DNA of 64,000 nucleotides from Chrysemys picta bellii (GCF_011386835.1 NC_088805.1:19526836-19590835); one strand, 5' to 3'. Shown: positions 36,121 to 48,335, counted from the first letter of the stretch. Translations and numbers: made by a program. The notes: a model not told the origin generated them from the letters alone.

Positions 36121-36649
36121 GCTTAGAATCAATTTAACCTTTGTTGGGAGCGACAGAGGATACAAAAAGCTAGCATTCTGCCCAATACCAGGGTAGCTAA
36201 AGCACTGAAGAGATGCTCTCTCATGATTCTTTTCCCCTTTCCTCAGGACTATTTTGCAGTTCAGGCAATAAGGCAGGCAAACAATTTCTTGACAAATTAG
36301 GAAGCGAGCTTTGGAATGAATTCAGGAACTTTAGAAAACACTCGAGAAAGAGATTTAATTGCAAGTGCTTGGAACTCATTGACCTTGCAGACAAGTAAGA
36401 ATGCCATTTCCCAAGGCATCAAATCTACATATTAAAGGGCAAAGGGAATAACTCTTGATAAGAAAAAAAGTTATATTTCAGTAATTTTCATCTCAGATAA
36501 ATCTCCTGTGTAAAAATCTCAAGAGCCGTTTACATCCCAATCACCATCTGTGCATCACATTGAGAAATCCTTGCTGAAGACCTCAGAAGGGTCAGTTCTC
36601 CAGACTGCTTGGAAAGAATCATAGTCCTGTGATTAAGGCACTGGAGGGG
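36121..36649. other. Unannotated stretch
   Basis: A 61-residue frame at 36213-36398 has no domain. Nothing else seen. Confidence 0.5.
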
Positions 36650-36715
36650 GAGACTTCCCTGCACAGTGCTTAGCACAACGGGCCTCTGAGTGTTACTGTA
36701 ATATAAATAATAATT
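36650..36715 (+). repeat. MIR/L2-type tail fragment
   Basis: 'cagtgcttagcacaacgggc' and 'gttactgtaatataaataat' match the tail family. Confidence 0.6.
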
Positions 36716-37721
36716 AGACTTGTACTTTTCTACTTAAGGTCATCAAAACCCTTTGCTCTCCACGCACATGCAAGATCATGTGTGTAGAGTTAACAGTTGC
36801 TTTCTTTCACCCCTATAGCTTAGTCACAAACAAAAAGACAAGTTCTTCCATTTTTAATGTTCCTCTTAGTTCCGAAGAAGGAAAACAAAGGGAAGAGTTT
36901 GATTCTTCCACAGAACAAGAAAAGGCAACAAGAAAACGAAAAGCTCTATTTTACCTAGAGCAGATGAAAAATGGCTGTTCTTATTCATTTCAACTCTGAT
37001 AGTTCACATTCAATCCACTTTTTCTACTCAGCATGATGCTTAGACAAGGCAATATTTCAGTCTGCAATGCCCGCTTTTGAATTCTATGGCTGATGATCAA
37101 GTTAGCATTTTGCTCCTAGAGTAGCTGTCAGACCTTTCAGATCTAGGCTTTCCTGGCTTGTAACCTAGAGATGACAGGGGGGAAGGGATCCAGTGAGCGA
37201 AGCTCCTATTTCTCTAAAAATTGAATATCTGCTAAAGACAAAAAGCGACCTGCCTGATGAATATGAAATACATCTCTGACTTGGGTGAAGCGTTTGAGCC
37301 AAACTGTGCCATTTCTTCGAGCTTTTAATTCAGTCTTTTATGACCCCAGTATTATGAAGGGTAGTTAATGTAAACTATCTGTGAGCCTTACTTGACAGTC
37401 CTTTTCCTGACCATTTGAAGGCCATTAAAAAAAAAAAAGGCAGCTTTGTGTGTGTGTGAAATGTCTATTTTTCACAAATTCACTGTTGCTTTTATTTTAA
37501 ACAAGCTGTAGCAAATCTATTATAAAGAAGAGGCTAGAAGAATGGGAGGAATACTCAAAAAATCTGGCATATTTTGGTTCTTATATCTGTGCAAAGTCAA
37601 TGTTAGTTTTTTATTTTTGCCAGAATACTCCAATTCTTATTGTACATTAATTCTACTAAAACATCATTAACCTTGTCCTCCCCTCTCTACCCCCAACTGC
37701 TAGTTGTATCCAACTGTTGTG
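36716..37721. other. Unannotated stretch
   Basis: A 73-residue lysine/glutamate-rich frame at 36778-36999 has no recognisable domain. A12 run near 37427. Confidence 0.45.
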
Positions 37722-37855
37722 TCATTATAGATTTACACTGTAAGCTTTTGGGACAAGAAGTGTCTTTTCATTTTACGTATGTACAGTGCACCTAGCACAA
37801 CCGGGCCCTAATTCGGACCTCTAGATTCTACTGTACTAGAAGTAACCCCCCACCA
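37722..37855 (+). repeat. MIR/L2-type tail fragment
   Basis: 'cactgtaagcttttgggaca', 'tgtacagtgcacctagcaca' and 'ctactgtactagaagta' follow the order of the tail family. Confidence 0.65.
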
Positions 37856-39183
37856 TTCTAAAAATAAAGGCTACGCCTATAACCCAGCTCTCAATAACAC
37901 CCAAGCATAACTATGTACTTAGTAAACAGATTTCAATGTGACGTTTGCAAAAAACGTTCTGTTCACTGTCATTTTGAGCATAATAATTCCATTGCATTTT
38001 ATCCCTCTGAACAGTAAAACTATTATATATAAAAGTGGCGCATTTTACTCAAGGTAAGTTAATATCAGCATTTAAAATGATTAATACCCTGATTTCCTTG
38101 CTAGGGATTTCTGTTGTACAAAAGAATACTAGTCACTTGCTATTCCTTTCTTAGCACAAACTGAAATGGCAGAGTATAACGCAGAAAGACAGTGAGGCGC
38201 AGGGAAAGGAGGAGACAGGATGATGGAGCTAGGATTCGGTATTAGGTGTTGCTAGGAAACGGCAATGGCCCGCCCTACACCAAGGACAGAACAAATTCTC
38301 ACTCCTTGTTTTGTCTCATTAACAAGGTTTACATTAGCAACAGTGAAACGTGTCTCACTTTGACAGCTTACTAGAGAATTTAGGAATCATTCCAGAACTT
38401 TGTGAATAAGAAATCACCTAACAGTGTTAGCGTTCAGTTTCAAGCAAGGTTCCTCCTGTTTCCTGCTAATGAAAGAATAGAAAGGTGGTGGTTAGGCATT
38501 TCCAAGGAACCTATTCACCTTGTATCTAAAGCATGTGTGTTTCTGAAGTAAGAGAGGGAGTAAGGATTTAGGCCCTGATCGTAGGCATGCTTAACTTTAT
38601 GCTTCCAATGATTTCTCACAAATGTGCATATTAGAGAAGATACAAAGCAAAATACTGATAACCTTATATACAGATCCCTTTCTTTTTCTGAGTTTAACTC
38701 AAAGATGGAGATCATGGATGATTCAGGGGTACATGCTGAAGATTCCAAATGACATTTTGAAGGTCTCAGAACACCAGTCCAATGGACAGAGCCCCAACTC
38801 CTGAGAATAATGTATATATATTATGGAAGTATCTAAGTGCACTAGGCAATGAACAAACACATAGAAAGAAACAGTTCCTACACATTCACAAGGGAAAATC
38901 CAAGGAAAAGTTTTAAAACAGCCAGAAAGAATAAGCACCTGGGAAAAAAAAATCTCAGAGTATCTCCCTATAGCTTCAATCAACATCACATCTAAGGGCC
39001 ATGTTCATTACAACTTTAACCCTTCGTCCCCGCACCACACCTGCTGGCTTTCTGAACTTTTAGCCCAAGTTCCCTGCCAACCTTTATCTCCAATGCAGTG
39101 GTTTTTTCAGGCCCCTTGACCAGCGCTCATTCCCCTCTTGACTTCGGGAACATGAAATAGTTAAAAACGTATGTTGATAAAGG
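37856..39183. other. Unannotated stretch
   Basis: No repeat or exon recognised. Frames of 88 residues or fewer at 38515-38989 show no domain. Confidence 0.45.
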
Positions 39184-39293
39184 TTAAGGGCTTGTCTACA
39201 CTTATGAAGGTGCCGCTATAGCACTTAGTGAAGATGCTACCTACACCCATGGGAGAGCTTGGTAGATCAAGCCTAAAGCAACACAGTAAGCCA
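39184..39293 (+). mobile_element. Left half of a Harbinger-like miniature
   Basis: Starts 'ttaagggcttgtctacactt', the terminus also used by the miniature at 44245-44539. It is interrupted at about 39294 by the next element, and no right half was identified beyond it. Confidence 0.65.
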
Positions 39294-39575
39294 GGCCTGC
39301 ACAACTCAAAGTGGCAAGGGCCATATTACTCCAAAGAAAACAGCTGAGGGCCGAAACCCCCTGAGAGCCGCCAACCCCGCCCCAGCGCCACCCAAAACAC
39401 AACACCGCGCCACCCGCCCCACAAAAACAACATCCCCAGCGCTGCCGAAACACCCCCCTCCCCCCTCCAGCGCCACATGCCCCGCGGAAACAAACCCTCC
39501 TTCCCCAGCGTCACCCCACCAAAACAGCAGTATTGAACCTCGGTAATTTGTTATAGCGGGCCGCAAAGGTAGTAT
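39294..39575. mobile_element. hAT-like element, partial, GC-rich
   Basis: Begins CAGGCCTGCACAACTC and contains 'agtggcaagggccat' and 'ttatagcgggccgcaaaggt' (39551-39570). I recall this as a turtle repeat whose far end reads roughly 'tttgtgcaggcctg', which is not seen here. Frames of up to 195 residues on the minus strand (39306-39893) are compositional. Confidence 0.5.
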
Positions 39576-39939
39576 AATTAAGGTAAAAGAAAAATGTCTT
39601 TTTGCTAGAAGTAGAATAAGATTTCCCCCCCCCTGCACTTTGTAATCAATTGCCCTGTTGAATGAATGAGGTGTGAATGAGGAAGATGTGAAAGGCAGGC
39701 ACCTCCAGACAGCTGCAACACTTGGAGAGGGCAGGGCCGGCTCTAGGATTTTTGCCACTCCAAGCAAAAAAATTTTTGGCCGCTCCCCCCATTTTTTTTC
39801 GTGTCCCTCTGCCCCCAGCCCCGCCGCAACTTCACCCCTTCTGAACCCCTTACCCAAATCCCCAGCCCTGCCTCCTTCCCCGGTGTGCCGCATTTCCCCC
39901 CCACCATTGCTTCCTGCGGGCCCCCCGTGACCTCCCGCC

Positions 39940-41220
39940 CTAGCTCACCTACGCTCCGCCTGCTCCCCCCCGGTGTGCTGCTGCTCCGCTTCAGGCGAGG
40001 GAGGGTGGAGAAGTGGAACAGTGGTGCGTTCAGGGGAGCAGGCGGAGCGGAGGTGAGCTAGGGTCGGGGAAAGCAGGAAGTAACGGGGTGGGTAGAGGAA
40101 CCGCTCCCCGCTCCAGCTCACCTCCGCTCCACCACCATCGCTAGGGTTACCATATTTCAACAAGCAAAAAAGAGGACGGGAGGAGCCCCGCCCTAGCCCC
40201 GCCCCTGCCCCTCCCACTTCCCGCCCCCCCAGAACCTCCAACCCTCCCCCCGTTCCTTGTCCCCTGACTGCCCCCTCCTGGGACCCCTGCCCCTAACTGC
40301 CCTCCAGAACCCCACCCCCTACCTAAGACTCCCTGTTCCTTGTCCCCTAACTGCCCCCTCCTAAGACCCCCCCCAACTGCCCCCCAGGACCCTACCCCCT
40401 ACCTGTACCCTGACTGCCCAAAACTTTCTCCACTCCCCCCCAAAAGCCCCCCCCCCTCGTTTCTTGACTGCCCCCTCCAGAACCTACCTAGCCCCCTTAC
40501 CCTGCTGCTCAGAACAGGGTGTTGGGCTCTGTGCCAGCCGGACACATGGCTGAGCTCCCCAGCACAACAAAACCCGGTCCCTGGCCCTGCACAGCGCTGC
40601 CGGACCGGGCTGCAGGAGGAGGAGCTGCCGGCTCAGAATGCAGGGTGGGAGGAGGAAGCTGCTCCGTAGTCCAGCCCGGGACTTTCCTGCAGCCCTCCCA
40701 GCTGCTCGCTCTGCTCTGCCGGGGAGGGGGGAAATCCCGGACATTGTGAGTGCTTTACAAATTCCCCCCGGACGCTATTTTTAGCACAAAAAGGAGGACG
40801 TCCGGCTAAATCCGGACGAATGGTAACCCTAACCATCGCCTCCTCCGAGTGCCCGCCGCTCAGCTTCTCCTTCCCTCCCTCCCAGCCTTGCTGCGCAAAA
40901 TAGCGGTTTTGTGTGCGGCAAGCCTGGGAGGGGGGGGGGGAGAAGCGGAGCAGCAGCGCGTTTAGGGGAGCAGGTGGAGCAGAGGTGAGCTAGGGTGGGG
41001 GGGTGCAGGAAGTAACGGGGAGGGGGGGTAGAGGAATCACTCCCCACTCCAGCTCACCTCCGCCTCCCCCGAGTGCCCCGCCGCTCGGCTTGTCCTCCCT
41101 CCCAGCCTTGCTGCATGAAACAGCTGTTTCGCACGCGGCAAGCCTGGGAGGGAGGGGGGGAGAAGCGGAGTGGCAGTGGCGCTCTCAGGGGAGCAGGCGA
41201 AGCGGAGGCAAGCTGGGGCA
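39940..41220. repeat. Imperfect tandem units inside the composite hAT
   Basis: 'gcaggaagtaacggggtggg' near 40073 and a matching 'gcaggaagtaacggggaggg' near 41007, 'ctcccagccttgctgc' near 40880 and 41099, and 'ggggagcaggcggagcggag' near 40033 with variants near 40969 and 41188. Spacing is about 220-240 bp once the nested hAT is subtracted. Each unit carries a hairpin around 'cagccttgctgc' and 'gcggcaagcctggg'. Confidence 0.75.
40142..40831. mobile_element. Nested hAT, 690 bp, perfect 8-bp target duplication
   Basis: Begins TAGGGTTACCATATTTC and ends CGAATGGTAACCCTA. The exact octamer ACCATCGC is at 40134-40141 and 40832-40839. The left part is C-rich, with repeated 'ctgccccctcctgggacccc'-like phrases. 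The right part has 'aaaaaggaggacgtccggct' and 'aaatccggacg', typical of a turtle element that starts with a 'ggttaccatacgtccgg' terminus. The host element is continuous when it is removed. Confidence 0.95.
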
Positions 41221-41404
41221 GCGGGGGCACTATTTCCCCATGCCCCAGAGTCGGCGCCTATGATGGCCAGTGCCAGAATGCCGCCCCTAGAAATGTGCCG
41301 CCCCAAGCACCTGCTTGTTTTGCTGGTGCCTGGAGCTGGCCCTGGGAAAGGGGATGGGAGCCAGACCAGATCAGTAGAACAGGTCAGCCACCGATTTGCC
41401 GCTC

Positions 41405-41591
41405 GCCTCCTCAGTCCCCCTCCCCCGGCATATAATGCATATGCAGTTATACTTGCAAAACTGCACATTTATCGGTATAAAACTTATTTCCCTCCCAGGA
41501 ATAAAGCTGGAATAAGCTTTGCCAGTGTAAGCTGTGTTCACAGTAGAAGCGCTACACTGGTAAAGCACTTCTAGCACAGACCTGGCCTTAG
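41405..41591 (-). mobile_element. Miniature DNA transposon, one end
   Basis: Ends 'cagacctggccttag' on the plus strand, that is 'ctaaggccaggtctg' reversed, with 'gtagaagcgctacactggta' just inside. The other end is lost or diverged at the left. Confidence 0.6.
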
Positions 41592-44185
41592 TACAAACTG
41601 CTCAATTCCATAATTAGCTAGTACAGTTTGCTTGGGTTTCAAGCAGGGGTAAACTCTACTTATGCAAGTCACAGCTATGCTGGTCTATGTTAAGGGTTTT
41701 TGCATGTACACCAGTGCTGGCTACCAACGGATATAATCCCCTGTGTAGGCCAACTTTAAGCACATGCATGAAGAGGAAAGGGATGGAATTAAATCAAAAT
41801 GTCCATTTCATATGAAATGACCATTAGTAATTCTTATCAATAACGTACGAGTAACTACACGTAAAGGGAACTGAAATAACGGATTTCTTTTGGCTGAGGT
41901 TATTTATTTTCCCCGGAGTTGAGATTTTCCTTACACTGGAGAGTTCTAATCTTTCCTTGATTTCCTTTATAAAACAAAACAAAAAAAAAAACCTTTCATC
42001 ATTTGCTTCAGTGATGAGATATATTTTTAGTTCCTTTTTAAAACATTGCAGGCTGGTTGAAATGAAAGCTTGTTTTTTTGCTCCTTCTCACTAAATGGGA
42101 ATGTAAAAAATGTACCATGGCTTTCTGGCAAAAGAGCCAATGCATCTCAATTTTGTGCTTACAAGAGATGTAAATGTTGTTATATTTCATATTTGAACTC
42201 TTATGCAGCTTCCAGCAAGGGCTCAGAAGCAGAACAAGTTGTACTCACTGATTAGTAGGAATAGAAAGAAAAAAACCAACACACACCTCAGACATTCCCT
42301 ACCAGTGGATGATCAGTTTCTCAATGATCCTGCCACACAGGAAGAAAACATTATCAATGTTTTAAAAACAAAAACAAACAAAAAAGAGCAAATCAAAAGA
42401 TTATTGCTAGAATCTGCCCATTAATTCTAATTAGCAAGTATTTGTTGTCTGGATTTAAAACTTCCCAACTTGGTGTTAATTAACAGCAACAGTGCAGCAA
42501 TAGGTATTAATAAAAACACCACACAGTGGTCTGAATAAACTTCCATTTAAAAATGTGTGCAGGAATCTGGTGGGGGATTTTTTCTTTGCTGCTTCAACCA
42601 AGAAAATACACATGGTAAGTAATATTAAGGGTGCTGCACTGAAGGTCAATACACACAAACTCCAATCTGCTTGGTGCATTATTTAAATGACAATTAACTG
42701 AACTCCATGAACTCTTTTTGGGGGGGAAAAGTCTCTCTCCTATAATGTACAAGAAGGGTATCTGCTTAGATGAAATATCCCCACCATCACCACTTTGCAG
42801 GAAAGCCAACAAGGGAAAAAATTTACCAACTTTGGTTTTAACACTGCATCTGTTCCTATCCCGCACTCTCCTGACTATCCTGCCATGCTACATCTGTAGC
42901 ATCTTTAAGCTCCATTATGCCAATCACCATGGCAACATCCAACTATGGTGAAGATGCAAACCCAACAGGACATCAGTTCCAATAATTGGGTTACAAGGCT
43001 TTTTAGAGCATGAGTATAGAAAGTAATCAGACAGTAATTAATGGAACACCATAGGTGTAGGTTTCATATGCTTGTCCCGATTCTGTCCCCTCAATAAATG
43101 TGTAAAACATAATGCACTATCAAAATCCAAAATCCATTCAAGGTTTTGAATCTCATTTGCTTGCTAATTATCCTGAAAATCTAGGAAAGGGGAAATACAA
43201 AGAAATGTGCATCTGTTTCATTCCAGCAACAAACAGCATAACGTGATAAATGAAATATTTGCAAGACAAAAACACCTCTTGATGAGTTCTTTGAACAAGG
43301 GGGAGAGAACCCCAGAAGTGAGATTTAATTTTCATTTCATTTTAAGATGCCAGAAGGGAGTAAACAAAAGAAAGCAGTCATAAATATCAGTGCAGTTGGT
43401 AGCAGCTTTAAAACAGGCTCCTTGTAATTAAGCTCCTCCTGGCATAGCTGCAAATGTGCTGGGGTTCAAGAACATACTAAGCCAGCACAGTATTTAGGCA
43501 TGGTGCACAGTTTGAATTACAAATTTCATCTAGCTGGATTAAATACACATGGGCCCAAATCTTAAAGAGGCTGTGTGCAACTCCAGGTTCCCATCTTGCT
43601 GCATCCTAGAAGGGAAATGACACTTTTCAAGGAGTCAATGAAACAAATTTTGACAGGCTGTTTAGAAATGTAGTTCTTCTCTTGCTGTCAGGAGATACAA
43701 TGGCTCATTGCAGGAGTAGACATACAGAGGTAAGAATTAGGGTGTCGGAGAAACAGAAGGGCTTTCAGGCATTCAGAGGAGGGGCTTTCTATGCCTACAT
43801 CCTGGAGCTAGGACAAGGCCCCTGCGCTTTCCTGCCCCCAAATAGGGCGTTGGTTTTAATTGTTTTGAGACCTTACCCTCGCATAGTTTTGGAGCAGAGC
43901 AGAAAACCACCATTTAAATTAAGCCCATACACAGATTTAATTCTTACTTAAGACCTAAATACTTTTGATCCAATACTTTCTCCCACCGCTTCTAGACCAG
44001 CATTTGGAGGTTTGGGAATGTGTGCATTTTATGGGGTGAATTGAGGACGGCAGTCATTTATTTTACTCTGATGTTGGGGGTTATAGCCACTGTCAAAGCC
44101 ATCTCTTTGGATGCGAGCTTCTTTTTACATAATTAGAAATAAAATAAATAGCGACAGTGTAACACAGCACCTTTCATAGACAGAG
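41592..44185. other. Unannotated stretch
   Basis: Several A/T-rich simple tracts (41966-41990, 42360-42385). 41590-41750 has further 'gcttgggtttcaagcagggg' sequence that may be another old miniature. No exon recognised. Frames of 90 residues or fewer. Confidence 0.45.
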
Positions 44186-44690
44186 CTGGAGAACAGGCCT
44201 GGGAGCCAACAGACCTGGGTTTCTATTCCTGGCGCTACCACTTAGGGCTGATCTACACTAGGGGGGGGGGGGGGGAAATCGATCTAAGTTACACAACTTC
44301 AGCTATGTGAATAACGTAGCTGATGTCGACGTACTTAGATCTACTTACCACGGTGACTTCACTGCGGTATGTCGACAGGAGATGCTCTCCCATCGATTCC
44401 CCTAGTGCTCTTCATTGAGGTGGAGTACTGGAGTCCATGCTAGAGTGGTCGATTTACTGCGTCTATATGAGACACAATAAGCCGACCCTCGCTGGATTGA
44501 TCACTGCCCGTCGATCTGGCCAGTAGTGTAGACAAGCCCTTACTCAGTGAATGACTTTAGGTAAGTCATACCTCTTGTATTAACAACGTCTACCTGTAAA
44601 ATGGAAATAATCCACAGGGATGTTGTGATGTTTAGTTTATCAGGCACTCTGAGGTCCTTGAATGGTAAGGGCTAAAGAAGTGCAAGCTAA
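44186..44690 (+). repeat. MIR relic split by a Harbinger-like miniature
   Basis: MIR 'agacctgggtttctattcct' with 'ggcgctaccac' (44211-44241) continues after the insertion with 'gactttaggtaagtcatacc' and 'ctacctgtaaaatggaaata'. Joining 44241 to 44543 restores the MIR order. Confidence 0.8.
44245..44539. mobile_element. Harbinger-like miniature with TTA target duplication
   Basis: Begins GGGCTGATCTACACTA and ends TAGTGTAGACAAGCCC, imperfect inverted repeats. TTA is duplicated at 44242-44244 and 44540-44542, as PIF/Harbinger elements do. Contains a G15 run (44261-44275) and 'gatgtcgacgtacttagatc'. No coding capacity. Confidence 0.85.
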
Positions 44691-44709
44691 TGTATTTAAT
44701 TTGGGCATC

Positions 44710-44865
44710 CCTAAATGCCTTATAAACACCCACTGAATCTCAAAGCACTAGTGATATGTATAAGTTATTGTCCTGATTTTTCACATGGGGAAGCTGAGGT
44801 ACAATGAATGAGGTGGCATGCTCACCAGATAGCTAATGGGAAACAACATAAGAGGTCCTGGCCCA
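44710..44865 (-). repeat. MIR/L2-like relic
   Basis: 'ttcacatggggaagctgagg' followed by tacaatgaatgaggtggcatg is the reversed CORE pattern seen at 22014 and 433. Diverged. Confidence 0.5.
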
Positions 44866-45750
44866 TCCCCTCCCGCAATTGCAACAATATAATTTAATTA
44901 CAATTGAAAAAAGGTACCAAACATACATATACATCCAACCACATATAGCAGCTCTCACTGCGATCCAGAGAATTCCTTATTGCCAGGTCTCAGCCCGATC
45001 TGTAAGTGATCTAGTCGCAACAGCTGGCATTTTGTATGCTGAATTTAGCAATTAACTGCTGTATATTCAGAACATATTTCCCCCTGTATATTGTTGCTGT
45101 GGCTGCACTAAGAACCATGTGATAATGGAAGAATGAAAGCAATTGCAAATGGCTAAGAGCAAGCATTAATTATATTGATCAGACTGACATGGTACAGGTA
45201 TACAATTATAACCCACATGGGCTGCTGATTTTATTTTCTGCATTTTTTCCTTCTTGTTTAGCTCAATACTGAAACAGACATTCTGGAGTCAAATGTCAAA
45301 CTTCATCTTACCTGAAATACCGTGAATACCATGAAGAAAAAGCACAAGAAAAAAAAAAAAAAGCATTTGGGCACTAGTGATATTTACACATACTGCTGGG
45401 TCTATGTCTTAAAAGGTTATCTGTTTTTAAAATCAATTGTGCAGATTATACTAAAATGCCGTCCTAGACACAGCCAGATGCCCTTGTGCATCAGATTGCT
45501 GACTCAGAGAAGAGCAAGCAAGGATGGCTGCAAACCCAGGTTAAAAGAAATTACAGCCTCTAATCTGATAACAATTGAGTCCAGCTCAAGAGGAAAGGAC
45601 GTAACCGTGCTGCAGCCAGACAGCATGGCAATCAAAATTTTTGACTTGTATTGAGAAAGATGACATGGGCTCCACAGATACCGGTCACTGTTGGCGTCTA
45701 ATGGATTCTTGTACCTCTTTACCCTGCTACATTTCCCCATACTACCCCTT
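44866..45750. other. Unannotated stretch
   Basis: A-rich run at 45349-45362 underlies the lysine-rich start of a 110-residue frame (45322-45654), which has no domain. Confidence 0.5.
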
Positions 45751-45940
45751 GGGGGGGAGGGATAGCTCAGTGGTTTGAGCATTGGCCTGCTAAACCCAGG
45801 GTTGTGAGTTCAATCCTTGAGGGGGCCATTTAGGGAACTGGAGTAAAAATCTGTCTGGGGATTGGTCCTGCTTTGAGCAGGGGGTTGGACTAGATGACCT
45901 CCTGAGGTCCCTTCCAATCCTGATATTCTATGATTCTATG
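45751..45940 (+). mobile_element. tRNA-derived SINE, near-consensus copy
   Basis: A-box 'gatagctcagtggtttgagc' (45761-45780), B-box 'gggttgtgagttcaatcc' (45800-45817), unique body 'ctggggattggtcctgcttt' and CR1-like tail 'cctgatattctatgattcta'. Turtle SINEs of this type derive from a tRNA and borrow the 3' end of CR1 so that its reverse transcriptase can copy them. This is the least diverged of the four copies in the window. A tRNA finder may flag its head, but the cloverleaf is not complete. Confidence 0.95.
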
Positions 45941-47282
45941 GCGAGAACACAGCCCCACCAGTGCCAGGCTGGTCACATGTGTGACACAGGGATGGGAGAA
46001 GTGATGGATAACACCACCTCTACAGCTGCACCCATGGCTCCATTCCCTCCTTTTCTCCACCTCAAGTGTATTTTCTGCTTTAGGCAAATCTTCAAGGCGT
46101 TTTTTTAAAAATTCCCCACTTTCTTTCAGCTCACATTTGATGCATGTTAAATGTGAATACGAATTGCCCCCAGTCTGTGCATATTTTGGGACAGAACAAA
46201 CGAAGGCATAGTCTTTTCAGACCCAAATTCAAAGTATGGCCCTATTTAGTAGTATGTTTAAAATGTGCCTTGCCATAAGCTTTGGATGCATACACAAGAG
46301 CTGCGTTTAAAAAAAAAGTCAACACAACACACAATGCTCCCCCAAAACACCAGGAGGAACATGATCCCCAGAGTCCCTATGCAGGCAAAAATTTCACTTC
46401 AGTATTGACTGGTTCTTTGTTTTATCAGGCTACTGTCTGGCATTATCTATCCTGAGGATTTTAGGCAAATCTCCAACTGTTGCTCAAGCCCAGGCCTAGA
46501 TCCACCAACGCTAGCACAGCGATGCGCTCACTTAAAATAATGTTTAAAATGTCACCATAGTGCTAGCATCACTGGAGCCGTCAAAGTGTCCCTCTTTGAG
46601 CTGCTACAGCTGACACGGCAAACAGGGATGCAGTGACCATCGCTCTACAAACTTTGCATTCTCCTCATGGGGCAACCTAGCAGGAGCAGATTTCCAAGTT
46701 TGGGGCATACGGTGGAAAAGAAAAAAAGTCTGCCAAAGGTCTATGCAAAAAGGAAAAAAACGAAAAAAAGAGAGAGGGCAAAACCATTTACAACCTGTCA
46801 CTGAATCAGAGCTGTAACCTGACCCTGGCGGTGTCTTGCTACTGAGAACATTAACTACAAACAGCTTCCATTTCAACAGCTCCTGCCAAAAATAAACAGT
46901 CCAGACTTTGCTGGCTGCTTGTTGGGGTTCTCTTTTTCTCTCAGTGTTTTTCTTCTTGTAAAGACTACTGGGACACTGCCTAGGCTGCCTAATTGGAACA
47001 CACTGCAACATTTCCTGTGACCAACTAGTTTCTTAGCTTATTTCCATCTCACTATTTTAACCATGTGGAGCTGCCCTGATTAAAGCTAAACAGCTAGCAA
47101 CTTGAGAATATTCCTGAACAGTTTACAGGTTACTATTCAAAAGATGGTTCACTTCAGCTTCTTGGCTCTGAGGCGGTCATCTATGGTGGTGTTGACTAGT
47201 GGTTACGGCAGGTGTTGTACAACTTTTCTATAGTAAGAAGCCTCATCTTCATAGTGATATTGTCTTGCGGGCAATCTCCCCC

Positions 47283-47284
<2 letters not shown>
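45941..47284. other. Unannotated stretch
   Basis: The 135-residue minus frame at 46604-47011 has no recognised domain and includes low-complexity Lys/Glu codons from an A-rich tract (46715-46775). Confidence 0.45.

Positions 47285-47316
<32 letters not shown>
47285..47316. repeat. (AC)16 microsatellite
   Basis: Sixteen uninterrupted AC dinucleotides. Confidence 0.97.
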
Positions 47317-47319
<3 letters not shown>

Positions 47320-48139
47320 GATCACACAGGCCACTACCCCTGGCAGTCTCACATCAAACCTTGGAATTCCGGTGAGCAGAAGTTACATTCGGAAGGTATT
47401 TCATGGATCAACTGTCTTTTTCTAAAACGACGTATTGAATTAGCGTTATTCACACTGTCAAATGTTACTGCTTAATTACCTCCTTTCCACCCCTCCTCTG
47501 GTGTCTTTTGTTCTTTACATATCATCAACATGAGACCTCACATGGGGGCAACTGGGTCCCAATTCACTATGTTTGCTCAATATACACAAACACACCAGGC
47601 CTACATAAACACTGCTTCTCTGACTCGTTTCAGATGACTTCAACATAGACAACTTACAAACAGAATATTACCCTATTCCTATATGCTACACCACCCCATC
47701 TGTTCTGTTCCATTGCTCTTCCCCAGCCCCCACCTTTCCATGCGTCTCTGCCTGTTGGTCTACTCTCCCCATTGCATATGCTTCCCAGGACCCTATGGCA
47801 TGAGGCCCAGTCTCCTAATCTTTTTCTTGCCCTACTTCTCTAGAGATACTGCCCAGTTCATTTGTGCCACTCTCCCCAAACATTCCTCTTCAACTGGCAT
47901 CTTAATTCCAGCGGGGGAAGAAGGGAAGGCTCCTGTTTCCTCTCTCCCTCTTATGTAGCAGTGGCTTTCAGTTAAGGCATCTATAGAGTCTCCTACTTCG
48001 TTCTTACAGGCCTCTGGGCTCGTCCTTGCAAGGGCTGTATAATCAACTGGAGAGAAAGAGCCAAGCACCATCTGACCAGCCAGATCTCTGTGGACCACAA
48101 CCAAGTTTAGAGACCACTGGGCTCATGCACGAGATGGAA
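47317..48139. other. Unannotated stretch
   Basis: C/T-rich around 47680-47900. Frames of 91 and 90 residues on opposite strands (47683-48104) carry no domain. Confidence 0.45.
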
Positions 48140-48335
48140 CCTATGACACCTCGATTCTACTCCTGGCTATATTGAGTCAGTCATTCACTTGCCCTCTTCT
48201 AAGCCTCATTCCCCCCTCCCGCCTGCCCCCCCCATCTATAAAATGAGGCTGATAACTTATCCACCGTTACAGTGGTATCCGTTGTTTATAAAGCACTCTG
48301 ATCTGCTCGGATGAAAGGTACTAAGTATTATCAGT
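48140..48335 (+). repeat. MIR relic
   Basis: 'cgattctactcctggctata', 'tcagtcattcacttgccctc', then 'tctataaaatgaggctgata' and 'aaagcactctgatctgctcg', in MIR order. Confidence 0.75.

Larger units (their letters stand above)
39732..41344. mobile_element. Large composite hAT with internal repeats and a nested hAT
   Basis: Termini CAGGGCCGGCTCTAGG (39732-39747) and TGCCTGGAGCTGGCCCTG (right end at 41344) match the family of the 200-bp element at 22061. The flanking 8-mers GGAGAGGG (39724-39731) and GGAAAGGG (41345-41352) agree at 7 of 8. The left interior is 'tttgccactccaagcaaaaa' and the right interior 'ccccaagcacctgcttgttt'. The middle holds imperfect tandem copies of a unit of roughly 220-240 bp (see 39950-41220), and the second hAT at 40142-40831 sits inside one unit. 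Open frames here on both strands are compositional. Confidence 0.85.

Noticed and set aside
39306..41574. Many frames of 85-195 residues on both strands and a CpG-island-like composition
   Set aside because: All fall in GC-rich transposons with clear termini and target duplications.
45761..45835. tRNA gene call at the SINE heads (also at 30966, 53824 and 62424 on the minus strand)
   Set aside because: A- and B-boxes are present but they continue into a SINE body and CR1-like tail. These are tRNA-derived repeats.
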